From assembly GCF_004217095.1 (NCBI RefSeq), contig NZ_SHKO01000001.1:1116001-1180000 (forward strand): a stretch of 64,000 nucleotides of DNA, in the 5' to 3' direction. Under the pieces are notes generated by a model. It worked only from the letters and a program-made list of their open reading frames with translations. It was not told where the DNA came from and searched no databases. Made by a program: the position numbers and the translations under genes. This document shows, piece after piece, positions 51,606 through 59,860 of this stretch; within the stretch, counting starts at the first letter, position 1, and each line of letters begins with the position of its first letter. Source of the DNA: Advenella incenata (GTDB lineage: Bacteria; Pseudomonadota; Gammaproteobacteria; Burkholderiales; Burkholderiaceae_B).

Positions 51606-52724
51606 CTATGCGGAAAAACGTGCAGGCAACAGGCCGCGATGCAGCGGATTCGCAGCATTGTCCGCGATCAGCTCTGCCAGGTACTGGCCCGATGCCGGCC
51701 CCAGTTGAAAGCCGCTGGATGAAAAACCACAAGCGTAATACAAATTGTCCACCGACGCACTGGGCCCGATGATACTGGTGTGATCCGGCGCATAGCCATC
51801 AATCCCGGACCAGGCTCGGGTAATACTCACATTTTTGAGAAATGGGAAAAGGTCGGTCACGATGCGCGCGCTGTTGGCCAGCCGTGAAAATTCCAGCTCG
51901 GCATGGTTTTGCCTGGCGTCGGCCTCACACTCCAGCGCGCCGCCGATAACCACGGTGCCATTGCCAAACTGCTTGAAGGACAGGCCGCGACTGGTGGCCC
52001 CCAGGACCGGATTGATAAAATGCGGCACGCGCTGGGTCACCATAAGCATCAGGCCGCCAGGCGTGACCGGGGTATCATCCCCGCAAAGGCGTGCCAGCTC
52101 GGCGGTCCAGGCACCGGCACACAGCAGTAGTTTCTCGCCGGTAATGGTGTGCTCTGGCGTGCGTACGCGCCAGTGATTGCCGCTATTTTCTATTGCATTG
52201 ACGGGCGATTGTTCGTGTATCTGTGCGCCGTGTTTACGGGCCTGACGGGCAAATTCCTGTACGATCAGATAGGGAAAGGCAAAGCCGTCTGTGCTGACCC
52301 AAAGGGCGCCCTGAACGTGTTCGGCAATGGCAGGCACGATCTGACGCACCTGGTCCCTGTCTATGAGTTTTTCGTGATCAAACCCGTGTTGAGCAAGCAG
52401 ATCCCGGCGTTCGCGCAGAATTTGCATGTCTTGCTCGGATTCGGCAACTTTGATTTGCCCCGTTCGCACAAAGGCGCCATCAAAACCGTGCAGAAAATCA
52501 AGTGTTTGCCACAGTGTCGAGGATGCCAGGGAAAGGGGGATTTCCGGCAACACCCGTCCCAGGGTTCGCACGCCACCGGCATTGACGCCAGAGGCGCAAC
52601 GGCCACAGAACTCCTTCTCAAGCAAGACGACCGAGAGGCCTTTCTTTGCCAGGAAATAGGCTGCGGCAACACCATGAATGCCTCCACCGACAATGATGAC
52701 ATCACATTTGGCATGGTGACTCAT
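51606..52724 (-). CDS. FAD-dependent amino acid/amine oxidoreductase (DAO family)
   Basis: A 372-residue D-amino acid oxidase/glycine oxidase-fold flavoprotein. The dinucleotide motif is VIIVGGGIHGVAAAYFLAKKG (about residues 8-28) with Glu36 for ribose binding, followed by a GVNAGGVRTLGR loop and a C-terminal AWSGIDGYAPDHTSIIGPS typical of sarcosine/glycine-oxidase-like enzymes. It is the last gene of the transporter-oxidase operon, 21 bases after ridA. It probably oxidises a secondary or primary amine released by the pathway, giving an imine that RidA hydrolyses. Confidence 0.85.
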   Translation of the reverse strand: MSHHAKCDVIIVGGGIHGVAAAYFLAKKGLSVVLLEKEFCGRCASGVNAGGVRTLGRVLPEIPLSLASSTLWQTLDFLHGFDGAFVRTGQIKVAESEQDMQILRERRDLLAQHGFDHEKLIDRDQVRQIVPAIAEHVQGALWVSTDGFAFPYLIVQEFARQARKHGAQIHEQSPVNAIENSGNHWRVRTPEHTITGEKLLLCAGAWTAELARLCGDDTPVTPGGLMLMVTQRVPHFINPVLGATSRGLSFKQFGNGTVVIGGALECEADARQNHAELEFSRLANSARIVTDLFPFLKNVSITRAWSGIDGYAPDHTSIIGPSASVDNLYYACGFSSSGFQLGPASGQYLAELIADNAANPLHRGLLPARFSA

Positions 52725-52745
52725 GGGTTGCCCTGGTTCGTATGG

Positions 52746-53099
52746 TTACACGGCCGCCGAGACGATGATCTCAACCAGCAGTTTGGGCGCAGCCAGTTTG
52801 GATTCACCGGTGGCGCGTGTGGGCGCAGTGCCTTCGGGCAACCAGCTGTCCCAGACTTCGTTCATGCCTGCAAAATCCCGGTCGATATCCTTGAGCCAGA
52901 TCTGTGCAGTGAGGATCTTGTCTTTGGATGAACCATGTGCTTCCAGATATTTTTCAATTTTCGCCAGAATGCTGCGGGTTTGTCCCTGTACGTCCTCGTC
53001 CGGATTATCGCCTGTCAGGCCACTCAGAAAAAGAATGCCGTTGTATTTGACGACACGGCTCATCCGCTTGTTGGTTTCGAAACGTTCTATTGTTGACAT
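52746..53099 (-). CDS. RidA/YjgF family imine deaminase-like protein
   Basis: A 117-residue Rid-family protein that typically hydrolyses reactive imines or enamines to ketones plus ammonia. The protein has YNGILFLSGLTGDNPDEDVQGQTRSILAKIEKYLEAHG and KILTAQIWLKDI. The Arg of RidA (Arg105 in E. coli) is represented by Arg94 in APTRATGESKLA; the order T-R-A-T matches the RidA subfamily consensus PTRATV closely. It lies between two FAD-oxidoreductase genes, which strongly suggests that an imine is an intermediate. Confidence 0.87.
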   Translation of the reverse strand: MSTIERFETNKRMSRVVKYNGILFLSGLTGDNPDEDVQGQTRSILAKIEKYLEAHGSSKDKILTAQIWLKDIDRDFAGMNEVWDSWLPEGTAPTRATGESKLAAPKLLVEIIVSAAV

Positions 53100-53125
53100 C
53101 GTTTACTCCTGTGAAAAAATCAAAA

Positions 53126-54511
53126 TTAGGAATTGGTGGCACTGGCCAGCTCCGCCAGTGTAACCGGCTTGAGCGGTGCGCGGACCCGGTAGTAGCCGAC
53201 CTGATCATGCGCAACCTTTAACTGGTCGGCAATCACTTCGGTTACCGTGAGCCCGCACATGCGACCCTGGCAGGGGCCCATCCCGCAGCGACTGAACGAT
53301 TTGGCCTGATTTGGTCCCATGCAGCCTTGCCTGACAAAGTCCCGGATTTGCCCGGCGGTGACTTCTTCGCAGCGGCAAACAATCGTGTCGTCCTGTGGAA
53401 TCCGGTTCTCGCGTTTGGGCATGTAAGCGGCATCCAGAAACGGGCGTAGCGCCATGTCCTTTTTCAGCCGTGCTTGCAACGGCGCGCTGCGGCTCTCAAG
53501 CAAATCTGCCTGCACCGTGTTTAACTGTGCATCTACCGCCAGCGCGGTAAGCTCGCCTCGGGTAACGGCAGCCTGGGCGCCGCCAATGCCCTGGCCATCG
53601 CCGGCAAGATAAATACCTTCAATCTCGTGCAGCCGGCCCCAGGCATCTGCTTTGGGAATCCAGCAGGCGCCTGCTTCGGACCAGTCGTGTGAGGCTCGCA
53701 ATAGCCAGGTAAATTGTGTATTGGGAACGACTCCCTGGTGCAGCAGTACCAGATTGGTATCGAGCTCATGGGTTTGTCCCTGATGTTCAAATGCGATTGA
53801 ACTCACGCTGGCTTCGCCTTGCACCTGCAAATTTTTCACGCCACGATAGAAGGGGATGTTTTTTTCCTTGATGGCGTTGATCATGGACAGGCCCTTGCGG
53901 ATATCCTTGAATGCAGCAAGCCCGTTGAGCAGAGCCGGACTCGCCTGAAATATATCCCTGCCCGAACTGGTGTCCAGTACGGCGGAAATCTGCACATTGG
54001 CCCGCAAATACTGCCAGCAAATCAGATAGAGCAGGGGGCCGCAACCGGCAATGACAACGGGTGTGGCCGGCACGGTGCCGGACCCCTTGAGCAATACCTG
54101 AGCGGCGCCGGCGCCCATGACGCCAGGCAGGGTCCAGCCCGGAATGGGGAAGGGGCGCTCCATGGCCCCCGTGGCCAGAATCACTGCATCGGCCGTCAGC
54201 GTATGGGTCTGCCCCTCGTGCAGATAATGAAGCTGGCGCTCGCGAGTCAGGTTCCATACGGTTGCGCCGCGCAGGTGTTGCGCGCCGCTGGCGGTAAACT
54301 GCCCGGCCACGGTCGCGCCAGCAGCGTAGTCTGGTCCCAGAATGCCGGCAAGGCCGGTCGTGGTGCCCATGATATTGCGCCAGATCTGCCCGCCGGCCTG
54401 GGGCTGTTCATCCAGAAGGATAACCGAGTGATTGCGGCTTGCCAGCCTGGCCGCGGCCATCATACCGGCAGGCCCCGCGCCGATGATGGCGACATTTGTG
54501 TGTGTACTCAT
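53126..54511 (-). CDS. FAD/NAD(P) oxidoreductase with BFD-like [2Fe-2S] domain (OoxA/HcnB type)
   Basis: A 461-residue protein similar to opine oxidase subunit A and hydrogen cyanide synthase HcnB. The N-terminal FAD motif is VAIIGAGPAGMMAAARLA (residues about 8-25), followed by AGGQIWR and a second nucleotide motif around VVIAGCGPLLYLI, where the usual GxGxxG is GCGPLL. Near the C terminus, CRCEEVTAGQIRDFV and SRCGMGPCQGRMCG provide the four cysteines of a BFD-like cluster. It overlaps the small ferredoxin gene (ATGA). It is probably the beta subunit of a heterotrimeric amine/amino-acid dehydrogenase together with the genes at 54508 and 54846. Confidence 0.88.
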   Translation of the reverse strand: MSTHTNVAIIGAGPAGMMAAARLASRNHSVILLDEQPQAGGQIWRNIMGTTTGLAGILGPDYAAGATVAGQFTASGAQHLRGATVWNLTRERQLHYLHEGQTHTLTADAVILATGAMERPFPIPGWTLPGVMGAGAAQVLLKGSGTVPATPVVIAGCGPLLYLICWQYLRANVQISAVLDTSSGRDIFQASPALLNGLAAFKDIRKGLSMINAIKEKNIPFYRGVKNLQVQGEASVSSIAFEHQGQTHELDTNLVLLHQGVVPNTQFTWLLRASHDWSEAGACWIPKADAWGRLHEIEGIYLAGDGQGIGGAQAAVTRGELTALAVDAQLNTVQADLLESRSAPLQARLKKDMALRPFLDAAYMPKRENRIPQDDTIVCRCEEVTAGQIRDFVRQGCMGPNQAKSFSRCGMGPCQGRMCGLTVTEVIADQLKVAHDQVGYYRVRAPLKPVTLAELASATNS

Positions 54512-54849
54512 TGTTGTTCACCTGTCTGGATCACCGTAAACGTGGTCTGACCCTGCTGCATCCGGATGACCATGCCGTCCTGGATGGTTGTCATGCAGCT
54601 TTGCCGGTTTTGCACGCCATCGATCTGCACCAGGCATTCGAAGCAGACGCCCATCTGGCAGTAAGGTGCGCGGGGCTGGCCGCTGACGGGCGAGTCACGA
54701 AAATGCAAAACCTGGTTCTGCATCAGTGCTGCTGCCACGGTGATGCCTTTGGGAGCGTTCAGTTGCCGACCTTCGAAGTCAAAGGAAACAGTCTGGGCCG
54801 ATGCCTCGCTACTGTCGGTGTGCACGGTTCTGAAAAGTACTGTGTTCAT
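54508..54849 (-). CDS. Small [2Fe-2S] subunit (HcnA/LhpF-like)
   Basis: A 113-residue ferredoxin-fold protein whose cluster cysteines are C64, C69, C72 and C85 (CQMGVCFEC, then QSC), the spacing of sarcosine-oxidase/HcnA-type small subunits. ATG 54849 overlaps the stop of the DAO-type subunit by four bases, and its stop overlaps the next gene, so the three subunits are translated in order. A longer in-frame start at 55068 would lie entirely within the upstream gene and is rejected. Confidence 0.87.
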   Translation of the reverse strand: MNTVLFRTVHTDSSEASAQTVSFDFEGRQLNAPKGITVAAALMQNQVLHFRDSPVSGQPRAPYCQMGVCFECLVQIDGVQNRQSCMTTIQDGMVIRMQQGQTTFTVIQTGEQQ

Positions 54850-55967
54850 GATTGTTCTCGGTTCGAATTGCAGAAGCGCTGGTTGGAAAATGGGGCGATG
54901 GTTTGCGCAGCGGTGCCGCGCAGAATCCAGTCGGGAATCGTGAAAACGTGATTGGCCGCCAGTGTGATACCGCTGTGGCAGGTCACTACGTAGGCGCCGG
55001 GCATCTCGGTCGACTCCTGATAGATCGGCATTCCATCGGGCGACATGATCCGCAGCGCCGCCCAGCATCGAATGATTCGCATGTCGGCCAGCGCCGGAAA
55101 ATAATCGATGGCCCGCTGGGCGATGCCCTGCTGTAATGACAGTCGTGTTGTATCGTCATACCCGACGTCTTCCAGCGAGTCGCCGATCTGTATCGTACCT
55201 TCATTGGTCTGTCGCACATGCATGGTGGGATAGGACAGGAACGGGGCACAGCGTTCGCCGATCATGACCTGGCCCTGATTCGGCTCGACCGGCACGTGCA
55301 GTCCGACAAATTGGCCTAGTCGCTTGTTGCCCAGGCCAGCGCAAAGCACCACTTTTTTTGCGGTATATGTTTCACCAGCGCGTGTGGTCACAATAAAGTT
55401 GCCCGACTGATAATCGATATGCTCAACAGGGTTGTTGTAGCGATAGTCCACACCGAGCTGACGCGCACCTCGCTGCAATGCCGGCAACAGTTTCAATGGG
55501 TTGGCATGGCCATCCATGGGCGTATAACAGGCGCCGATCACCTTGGGGCCGATCGCAGGAATATATTTGCGCAACTGGCCCGGTGACATGAATGTGTAGT
55601 CGTACTTTTCGTCTACCGAGGCCTGGATGTCGCGCATCAGTTGCTGCCTTGCATCCATCTCGGCCTGACTGGTAAAAAATACGAAGCCGCCTGGCTGCTG
55701 CAGATAAGGATCGATGCCGGTGCGTTCGGTCAGTTCGCTGGCCAGCGCCGGCCAGTTGCGGGCCGATTGCAGGGTCCATCGGGTGTAGGGAGAAAAGCCG
55801 TGGCCTTTCCCCTGCACCCACACCAGTCCGAAATTGCCCCTGGATGCGCGAAAGGCGATGTCGCCTTCGTCAAGCATGAGTACTTTCGCATTTTGACGGG
55901 CCAGGCCGTAAGCGACGCTTGAGCCGACGATGCCGCCGCCTATCACAATAATATCTGTGTTGTACAT
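54846..55967 (-). CDS. FAD-dependent oxidoreductase catalytic subunit (OoxB/HcnC/LhpB-like)
   Basis: A 373-residue DAO-family flavoprotein. ATG 55967 follows GGAAAAGG; a TTG at 55982 is less likely. The FAD motif is IIVIGGGIVGSSVAYGLARQ at residues about 6-25, with the GNFGLVWVQGKG loop and a C-terminal RIMSPDGMPIYQ. It is the catalytic alpha-type subunit that, with the [2Fe-2S] and FAD/NAD subunits, forms dehydrogenases for opines, D-hydroxyproline or glycine (HCN). The upstream ABC transporter genes are one base away, so transport and oxidation are coupled. Substrate: a secondary amine or amino acid, unproven. Confidence 0.88.
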   Translation of the reverse strand: MYNTDIIVIGGGIVGSSVAYGLARQNAKVLMLDEGDIAFRASRGNFGLVWVQGKGHGFSPYTRWTLQSARNWPALASELTERTGIDPYLQQPGGFVFFTSQAEMDARQQLMRDIQASVDEKYDYTFMSPGQLRKYIPAIGPKVIGACYTPMDGHANPLKLLPALQRGARQLGVDYRYNNPVEHIDYQSGNFIVTTRAGETYTAKKVVLCAGLGNKRLGQFVGLHVPVEPNQGQVMIGERCAPFLSYPTMHVRQTNEGTIQIGDSLEDVGYDDTTRLSLQQGIAQRAIDYFPALADMRIIRCWAALRIMSPDGMPIYQESTEMPGAYVVTCHSGITLAANHVFTIPDWILRGTAAQTIAPFSNQRFCNSNREQS

Positions 55968-55968
55968 T

Positions 55969-56763
55969 TCAACCTTTTCCAATCAACACTTTATCCAGGC
56001 CCACCAGACGGTCCATGATGATCATCATTATTACCGTTGCAATAATGAGTATTGCCGATACGGAGGTGATCAGGGGATCGATGGTTTGCGCAATATGGTT
56101 ATACATCCAGACCGGCAGTGTCGTTGTGCCCGGTGTTGCAACGAATACTGTCATGGTCAGTTCATCGAAACTCTGGATAAAGGACAGCAGCCAGCCGCCG
56201 GTCAGGCCAGGCAGGATCAATGGCAGTATGATACGGCCATACACATGGCGTTTGCCCGCGCCAAGCGATCTTGCCGCCATTTCAACTTCCCGGTCCATGC
56301 CGGTCGCCGATGCCAGAACCAGGCGCAGGGAATAGGGAAAAATGAAAATGACGTGTGTCATTGTCAGCCAGAATACTGAACCCGACAGCCCGGCGATATT
56401 GAAAAATCGCAGGAACGACACGCCCAATACCACATTTGGAATCATGAGCGGCGACATCAGAAATGCGCTGACGGTGTCGCGTCCCGGAAAACGGAAACGG
56501 GTCAGCGCCAGCGCTGCCGGCACCGCCAGGCAAACGGCAATGGTGGATGCAAACGAGGCCAGTTTCAGGGACAGCCAGAACGATTGCATAATCCGGGGTT
56601 CGTCCAGCACCGCCCGATACCAGCGCAACGACAACCCATCGCTTGGATAGGAAATGAAACCTTTGTCTGTGAACGACACGACGATCACGATGAGCAGGGG
56701 CGCCAGCAGAAACAGCATGAAAGCGGCGTGAAAAAGCAGCGAGAGCGTTCTATTGCGTTTCAT
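55969..56763 (-). CDS. PotC-type ABC transporter permease
   Basis: A 264-residue inner-membrane permease of the spermidine/putrescine (PotC/YdcV) group with six hydrophobic segments. The coupling loop is MAARSLGAGKRHVYGRIILPLILPG. Its start overlaps the PotB-type gene by four bases. It carries an amine, opine or amino-acid derivative for the oxidase genes downstream. Confidence 0.9.
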   Translation of the reverse strand: MKRNRTLSLLFHAAFMLFLLAPLLIVIVVSFTDKGFISYPSDGLSLRWYRAVLDEPRIMQSFWLSLKLASFASTIAVCLAVPAALALTRFRFPGRDTVSAFLMSPLMIPNVVLGVSFLRFFNIAGLSGSVFWLTMTHVIFIFPYSLRLVLASATGMDREVEMAARSLGAGKRHVYGRIILPLILPGLTGGWLLSFIQSFDELTMTVFVATPGTTTLPVWMYNHIAQTIDPLITSVSAILIIATVIMMIIMDRLVGLDKVLIGKG

Positions 56764-57632
56764 CCATTTTCTCCGGCGGAAAAAATCATGCGGTACTTTC
56801 TTTCGGTGTAGCGGTTCAGTCCCATGATAATAATAATGTTGGCGATCAGCAGCAGGATCACAATGGCGGCGCCCAGCGGCCAGTTCAGGGAACTGAGAAA
56901 TTCGTCATAGGCCGCCGTGGCCACCACCTTCAGGCGGCGTCCGCCCAGAATGGCAGGCGTGGCAAACGCCGAGGCCGACAGGGCGAAAACGATGATGCAG
57001 CCCGACAGTATCCCGGGCATCAGTTGCGGGAAAATAATCCGGCGAAAGACCGTCAGGGGCGAGCCGCCAAGCGAGCGGCCGGCATACTCCACGGTGGGGT
57101 CCAGCTTGCGCAAGGTTGCCCAGATGGAAATAATCATGAAGGGAACCATGACGTGCACCAGGCCGATGACCATGCCGGTAAACGTGAAAGTGAGGCGGAT
57201 GGGTGAATCGATCAGGCCCAGCAGGAGCAGGGTATCGTTGATAAGGCCTTGCCGGCCCATCAGGATGGACCAGCCCAGCGTGCGCACCACAACCGAAATC
57301 AGCAGCGGTCCCAGCACCATGACCAGGAAAATACCGCGCCATGGGGCACGCATGCGCGCCAGGATGAGCGTTTCCGGAATGCCCAGGACCAGGCAGATCA
57401 CGGTGACCAGCAGGGCCATGCCGGCGGTGCGCAGGAAAATCTCCCCGTAGTAAGGGTCGGAGAAAATCGTTATGTAGTTGCCAAACGAAAAATCCGGGAT
57501 GATGCCGGTGGTGCCGTTAAAAGCATAGAACGACAGCACCGCAACCAGCAGCATGGGTATGATGAGCATGCCGCAAAAAAGCAGGAGCGCGGGGGTTAGC
57601 AGGACAAAGGGTTCTTTACGCATGTGAGCCAC
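56760..57632 (-). CDS. PotB-type ABC transporter permease
   Basis: A 290-residue permease of the PotB group. Six membrane helices are visible, with the loop EYAGRSLGGSPLTVFRRIIFPQLMPG about residues 178-203. It pairs with the PotC-type permease encoded next. Confidence 0.9.
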   Translation of the reverse strand: MAHMRKEPFVLLTPALLLFCGMLIIPMLLVAVLSFYAFNGTTGIIPDFSFGNYITIFSDPYYGEIFLRTAGMALLVTVICLVLGIPETLILARMRAPWRGIFLVMVLGPLLISVVVRTLGWSILMGRQGLINDTLLLLGLIDSPIRLTFTFTGMVIGLVHVMVPFMIISIWATLRKLDPTVEYAGRSLGGSPLTVFRRIIFPQLMPGILSGCIIVFALSASAFATPAILGGRRLKVVATAAYDEFLSSLNWPLGAAIVILLLIANIIIIMGLNRYTERKYRMIFSAGENG

Positions 57633-57637
57633 CCGTC

Positions 57638-58696
57638 CTACTGCTGCTCGGCGATAATGCGCAGATCGCAGTCCTGCCAGTCCAGCGTCACCGTCTCACC
57701 GGGTTGCGCGGTGAGTGTCTTGATCGAGACAAACCACATGCCCAGTGGCGTTTTGACTTCACATAGCCAGTGCGTGCCCAGAAACACGGCCTCGGACAGC
57801 GTGCCCGGTAATTTACCGGCCATGCCGGGGCCTGCAAAACTGACATTCTCCGGGCGGATCATAATATTGGCCGTGCCTGCGCAAAAGGGATGGTTTTCCG
57901 GCAGGCAGACAGCGAAAGTCAGGCCATCACTGCTGACTTGATAGCCCTGGGTCTCGCTGTGGGCAATCGTGCCTTCAAAAACATTGGCGCGCCCCAGAAA
58001 CCCGGATACAAACAGTGTCCTGGGGTTATGGTATACCTCGAGTGGTGGCGCCAGCTGTTGAATGCAGCCGTCGTTCATCAGCGCAATCCGGTCGCTCATG
58101 GTCATCGCTTCGGTCTGGTCGTGTGTAACCAGAATCGTGGTAATGCCCAATTTGCGCTGGATTCGGCGCAGCTCGATATGCATGTTCTCGCGCAGTTTGG
58201 CATCCAGATTGGACATGGGTTCATCAAGCAGGAGCAGCCTGGGCCGGATGGCCAGTGAACGGGCGATGGCAACTCGTTGCCGCTGGCCCCCGGAGAGCTG
58301 GGCAGGGTAGCGCTCGCCCATCCCGGTCAGACTGACCATGTCAAGCACCTGGTCGATACGCTCGCGCCGTTCGGCTTTGGCCATTTTGCGCATTTCCAGG
58401 CCGAAACTGATGTTGTCCTGGACAGTCATATGGGGAAACAGCGCGTAGCTTTGAAATACCACGCCGATATCACGTTTTTCGGGCGGCATGTCGGTCAGGT
58501 CGGTGCCGTCCAGAATGACCTGGCCGCGAGTGGGATCGGTGAATCCGGCAATCATTTGCAGCGTGGTCGTCTTGCCGCAACCCGACGGGCCCAGCAGCGA
58601 GACAAACTCGCCACGCTCGATTTCAAGATTCATGGATTTGACCACACTCGCCGAGCCGTAGTCTTTGCCGAGGTTTCTGACAGAAAGAAAACTCAT
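57638..58696 (-). CDS. PotA-type ABC transporter ATPase
   Basis: A 352-residue ATPase with a C-terminal TOBE regulatory domain. Walker A is GPSGCGKTT, the Q-loop FQSYALFPHMT, the signature LSGGQRQR, Walker B LLLLDEPMSNLD and the switch VTHDQTEAMTMSD. The TOBE part covers residues about 270-345 (IMIRPENVSFAG, FLGTHWLCEVKTPLG). Its ATG directly follows the stop of the binding-protein gene. Confidence 0.93.
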   Translation of the reverse strand: MSFLSVRNLGKDYGSASVVKSMNLEIERGEFVSLLGPSGCGKTTTLQMIAGFTDPTRGQVILDGTDLTDMPPEKRDIGVVFQSYALFPHMTVQDNISFGLEMRKMAKAERRERIDQVLDMVSLTGMGERYPAQLSGGQRQRVAIARSLAIRPRLLLLDEPMSNLDAKLRENMHIELRRIQRKLGITTILVTHDQTEAMTMSDRIALMNDGCIQQLAPPLEVYHNPRTLFVSGFLGRANVFEGTIAHSETQGYQVSSDGLTFAVCLPENHPFCAGTANIMIRPENVSFAGPGMAGKLPGTLSEAVFLGTHWLCEVKTPLGMWFVSIKTLTAQPGETVTLDWQDCDLRIIAEQQ

Positions 58697-59734
58697 TTAC
58701 CGCTCCACCGTTCGGTTCCAGCGATCATTCCATTGCGTGCGCACGGCATTGACTGTGTCCCAGTCGGTCTTTTCCAATTTGTCGACCGCCTCGCCATACA
58801 CCACGCGTTGCGCGTCCTCTGCGGGCAGCGTCACCGTTTTGTTGACCGGGCCCCAGCTTTGGGTGCGCGCAAAAACCACCTGTATTTCGGGTGTTGCCAG
58901 ATATTGCACCAGTTTCTGGGCCAGCTCAGGCACATTGCTTTTGACAACAGGACAGGCGGCTGTCAACAGTGCCATGGCCCCTTCTTTCGGATAAACGAAT
59001 TTGACCGGGAAGCCGGTAGACTTGAACGTTTCAACCCGGCCGTTGCCCCACACACCGATAATGGCTTCACCGTTCTGAAACAACGAGGTCATGCCGCCGG
59101 GCGAGGGCTCCCAGGCCAGCACATTCGGGTTGATTTTTTTGATAATGGTATCAAAGCCGGGATCGGGGTTCTTTTCATTGCCGCCATTGAGTTTGGCAAA
59201 TTTCACCAGCGTGTGCAGGCCGTACGTGTTGTTCAGCGGCGGTATGACCATGCGCTGCTCGAACTGGGGATTTTCCAGATCGTGCCATGATGTCGGCGGC
59301 GTCAGGCCTTCTTTTTTGAAGACTTCTTCGTTGTAGAACAGCCCGGTGGCCACCAGTCCGATACCCAGGGCATTGGGTCCCAGGTCAGCGATCGGGTACA
59401 GGTCTTTGAATACGGGTGCGCTTTTGTCGATTTTGTCGCAAAAGCCAAATTGCATTGCCTGATACATGGGGCCGTCATCGAGCATGACCACGTCCAGTTC
59501 AGGATTGCTTTTCTGAGCTTGAAGTTTTCCCAGTGTATCGGTTGAGTTGCCCGGAACATAAACGACCTTGACGTTGTTGGCCTTTTCGAAAGCGGGGAGC
59601 ACATCTTCCTCAAACGCTTTTTGCGTTGAACCGCCATATGACCCGAGATACAACGTGGGCGTTTGCGCATATACCATCGAGGTTGCCGGAACCAGTAAAC
59701 CTGCTATGGCAATTGTCATAAGCTTGCGTTTCAT
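58697..59734 (-). CDS. PotD-type ABC substrate-binding protein
   Basis: A 345-residue periplasmic binding protein of the polyamine/iron (family 1/PotD) type. ATG 59734 has GGAG six bases away; ATG 59737 is an alternative. The signal peptide is about 23 residues, ending VYA before QTPTLYLGSYGGS. Mature features include FEEDVLPAFEKANNVKVVYVPGNS, KSNPELDVVMLDDGP and VWGNGRVETF. It is the first gene of the operon after the LysR and has a perfect 19-bp dyad upstream. Polyamines, opines or related cationic amines are likely ligands. Confidence 0.9.
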   Translation of the reverse strand: MKRKLMTIAIAGLLVPATSMVYAQTPTLYLGSYGGSTQKAFEEDVLPAFEKANNVKVVYVPGNSTDTLGKLQAQKSNPELDVVMLDDGPMYQAMQFGFCDKIDKSAPVFKDLYPIADLGPNALGIGLVATGLFYNEEVFKKEGLTPPTSWHDLENPQFEQRMVIPPLNNTYGLHTLVKFAKLNGGNEKNPDPGFDTIIKKINPNVLAWEPSPGGMTSLFQNGEAIIGVWGNGRVETFKSTGFPVKFVYPKEGAMALLTAACPVVKSNVPELAQKLVQYLATPEIQVVFARTQSWGPVNKTVTLPAEDAQRVVYGEAVDKLEKTDWDTVNAVRTQWNDRWNRTVER

Positions 59735-59818
59735 CATTTTCTCCGTGGTGGGGGGAACAACTTACGGATAACAATAGAGAACACTGCCCGCTATGTAAAA
59801 TGCTTTTTTTTAGTCCGT

Positions 59819-59837
59819 CCATAATATGGTGTTATGG
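59819..59837. promoter_or_regulatory. Perfect dyad CCATAA-N7-TTATGG before the transporter-oxidase operon
   Basis: A 19-bp inverted repeat about 85 bases before the binding-protein start and just after the LysR stop. The length and symmetry fit a LysR-type site, so the upstream regulator probably activates the operon from here. The 126-base gap otherwise holds no gene. Confidence 0.5.
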
Positions 59838-59860
59838 CATGCTCACGATTGTTCACCACG

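Noticed and set aside
54508-55068. Longer 186-residue version of the [2Fe-2S] subunit
   Set aside because: The extra N terminus lies inside the oxidase gene in another frame; the ATG at 54849 overlaps its stop in the usual coupled way.
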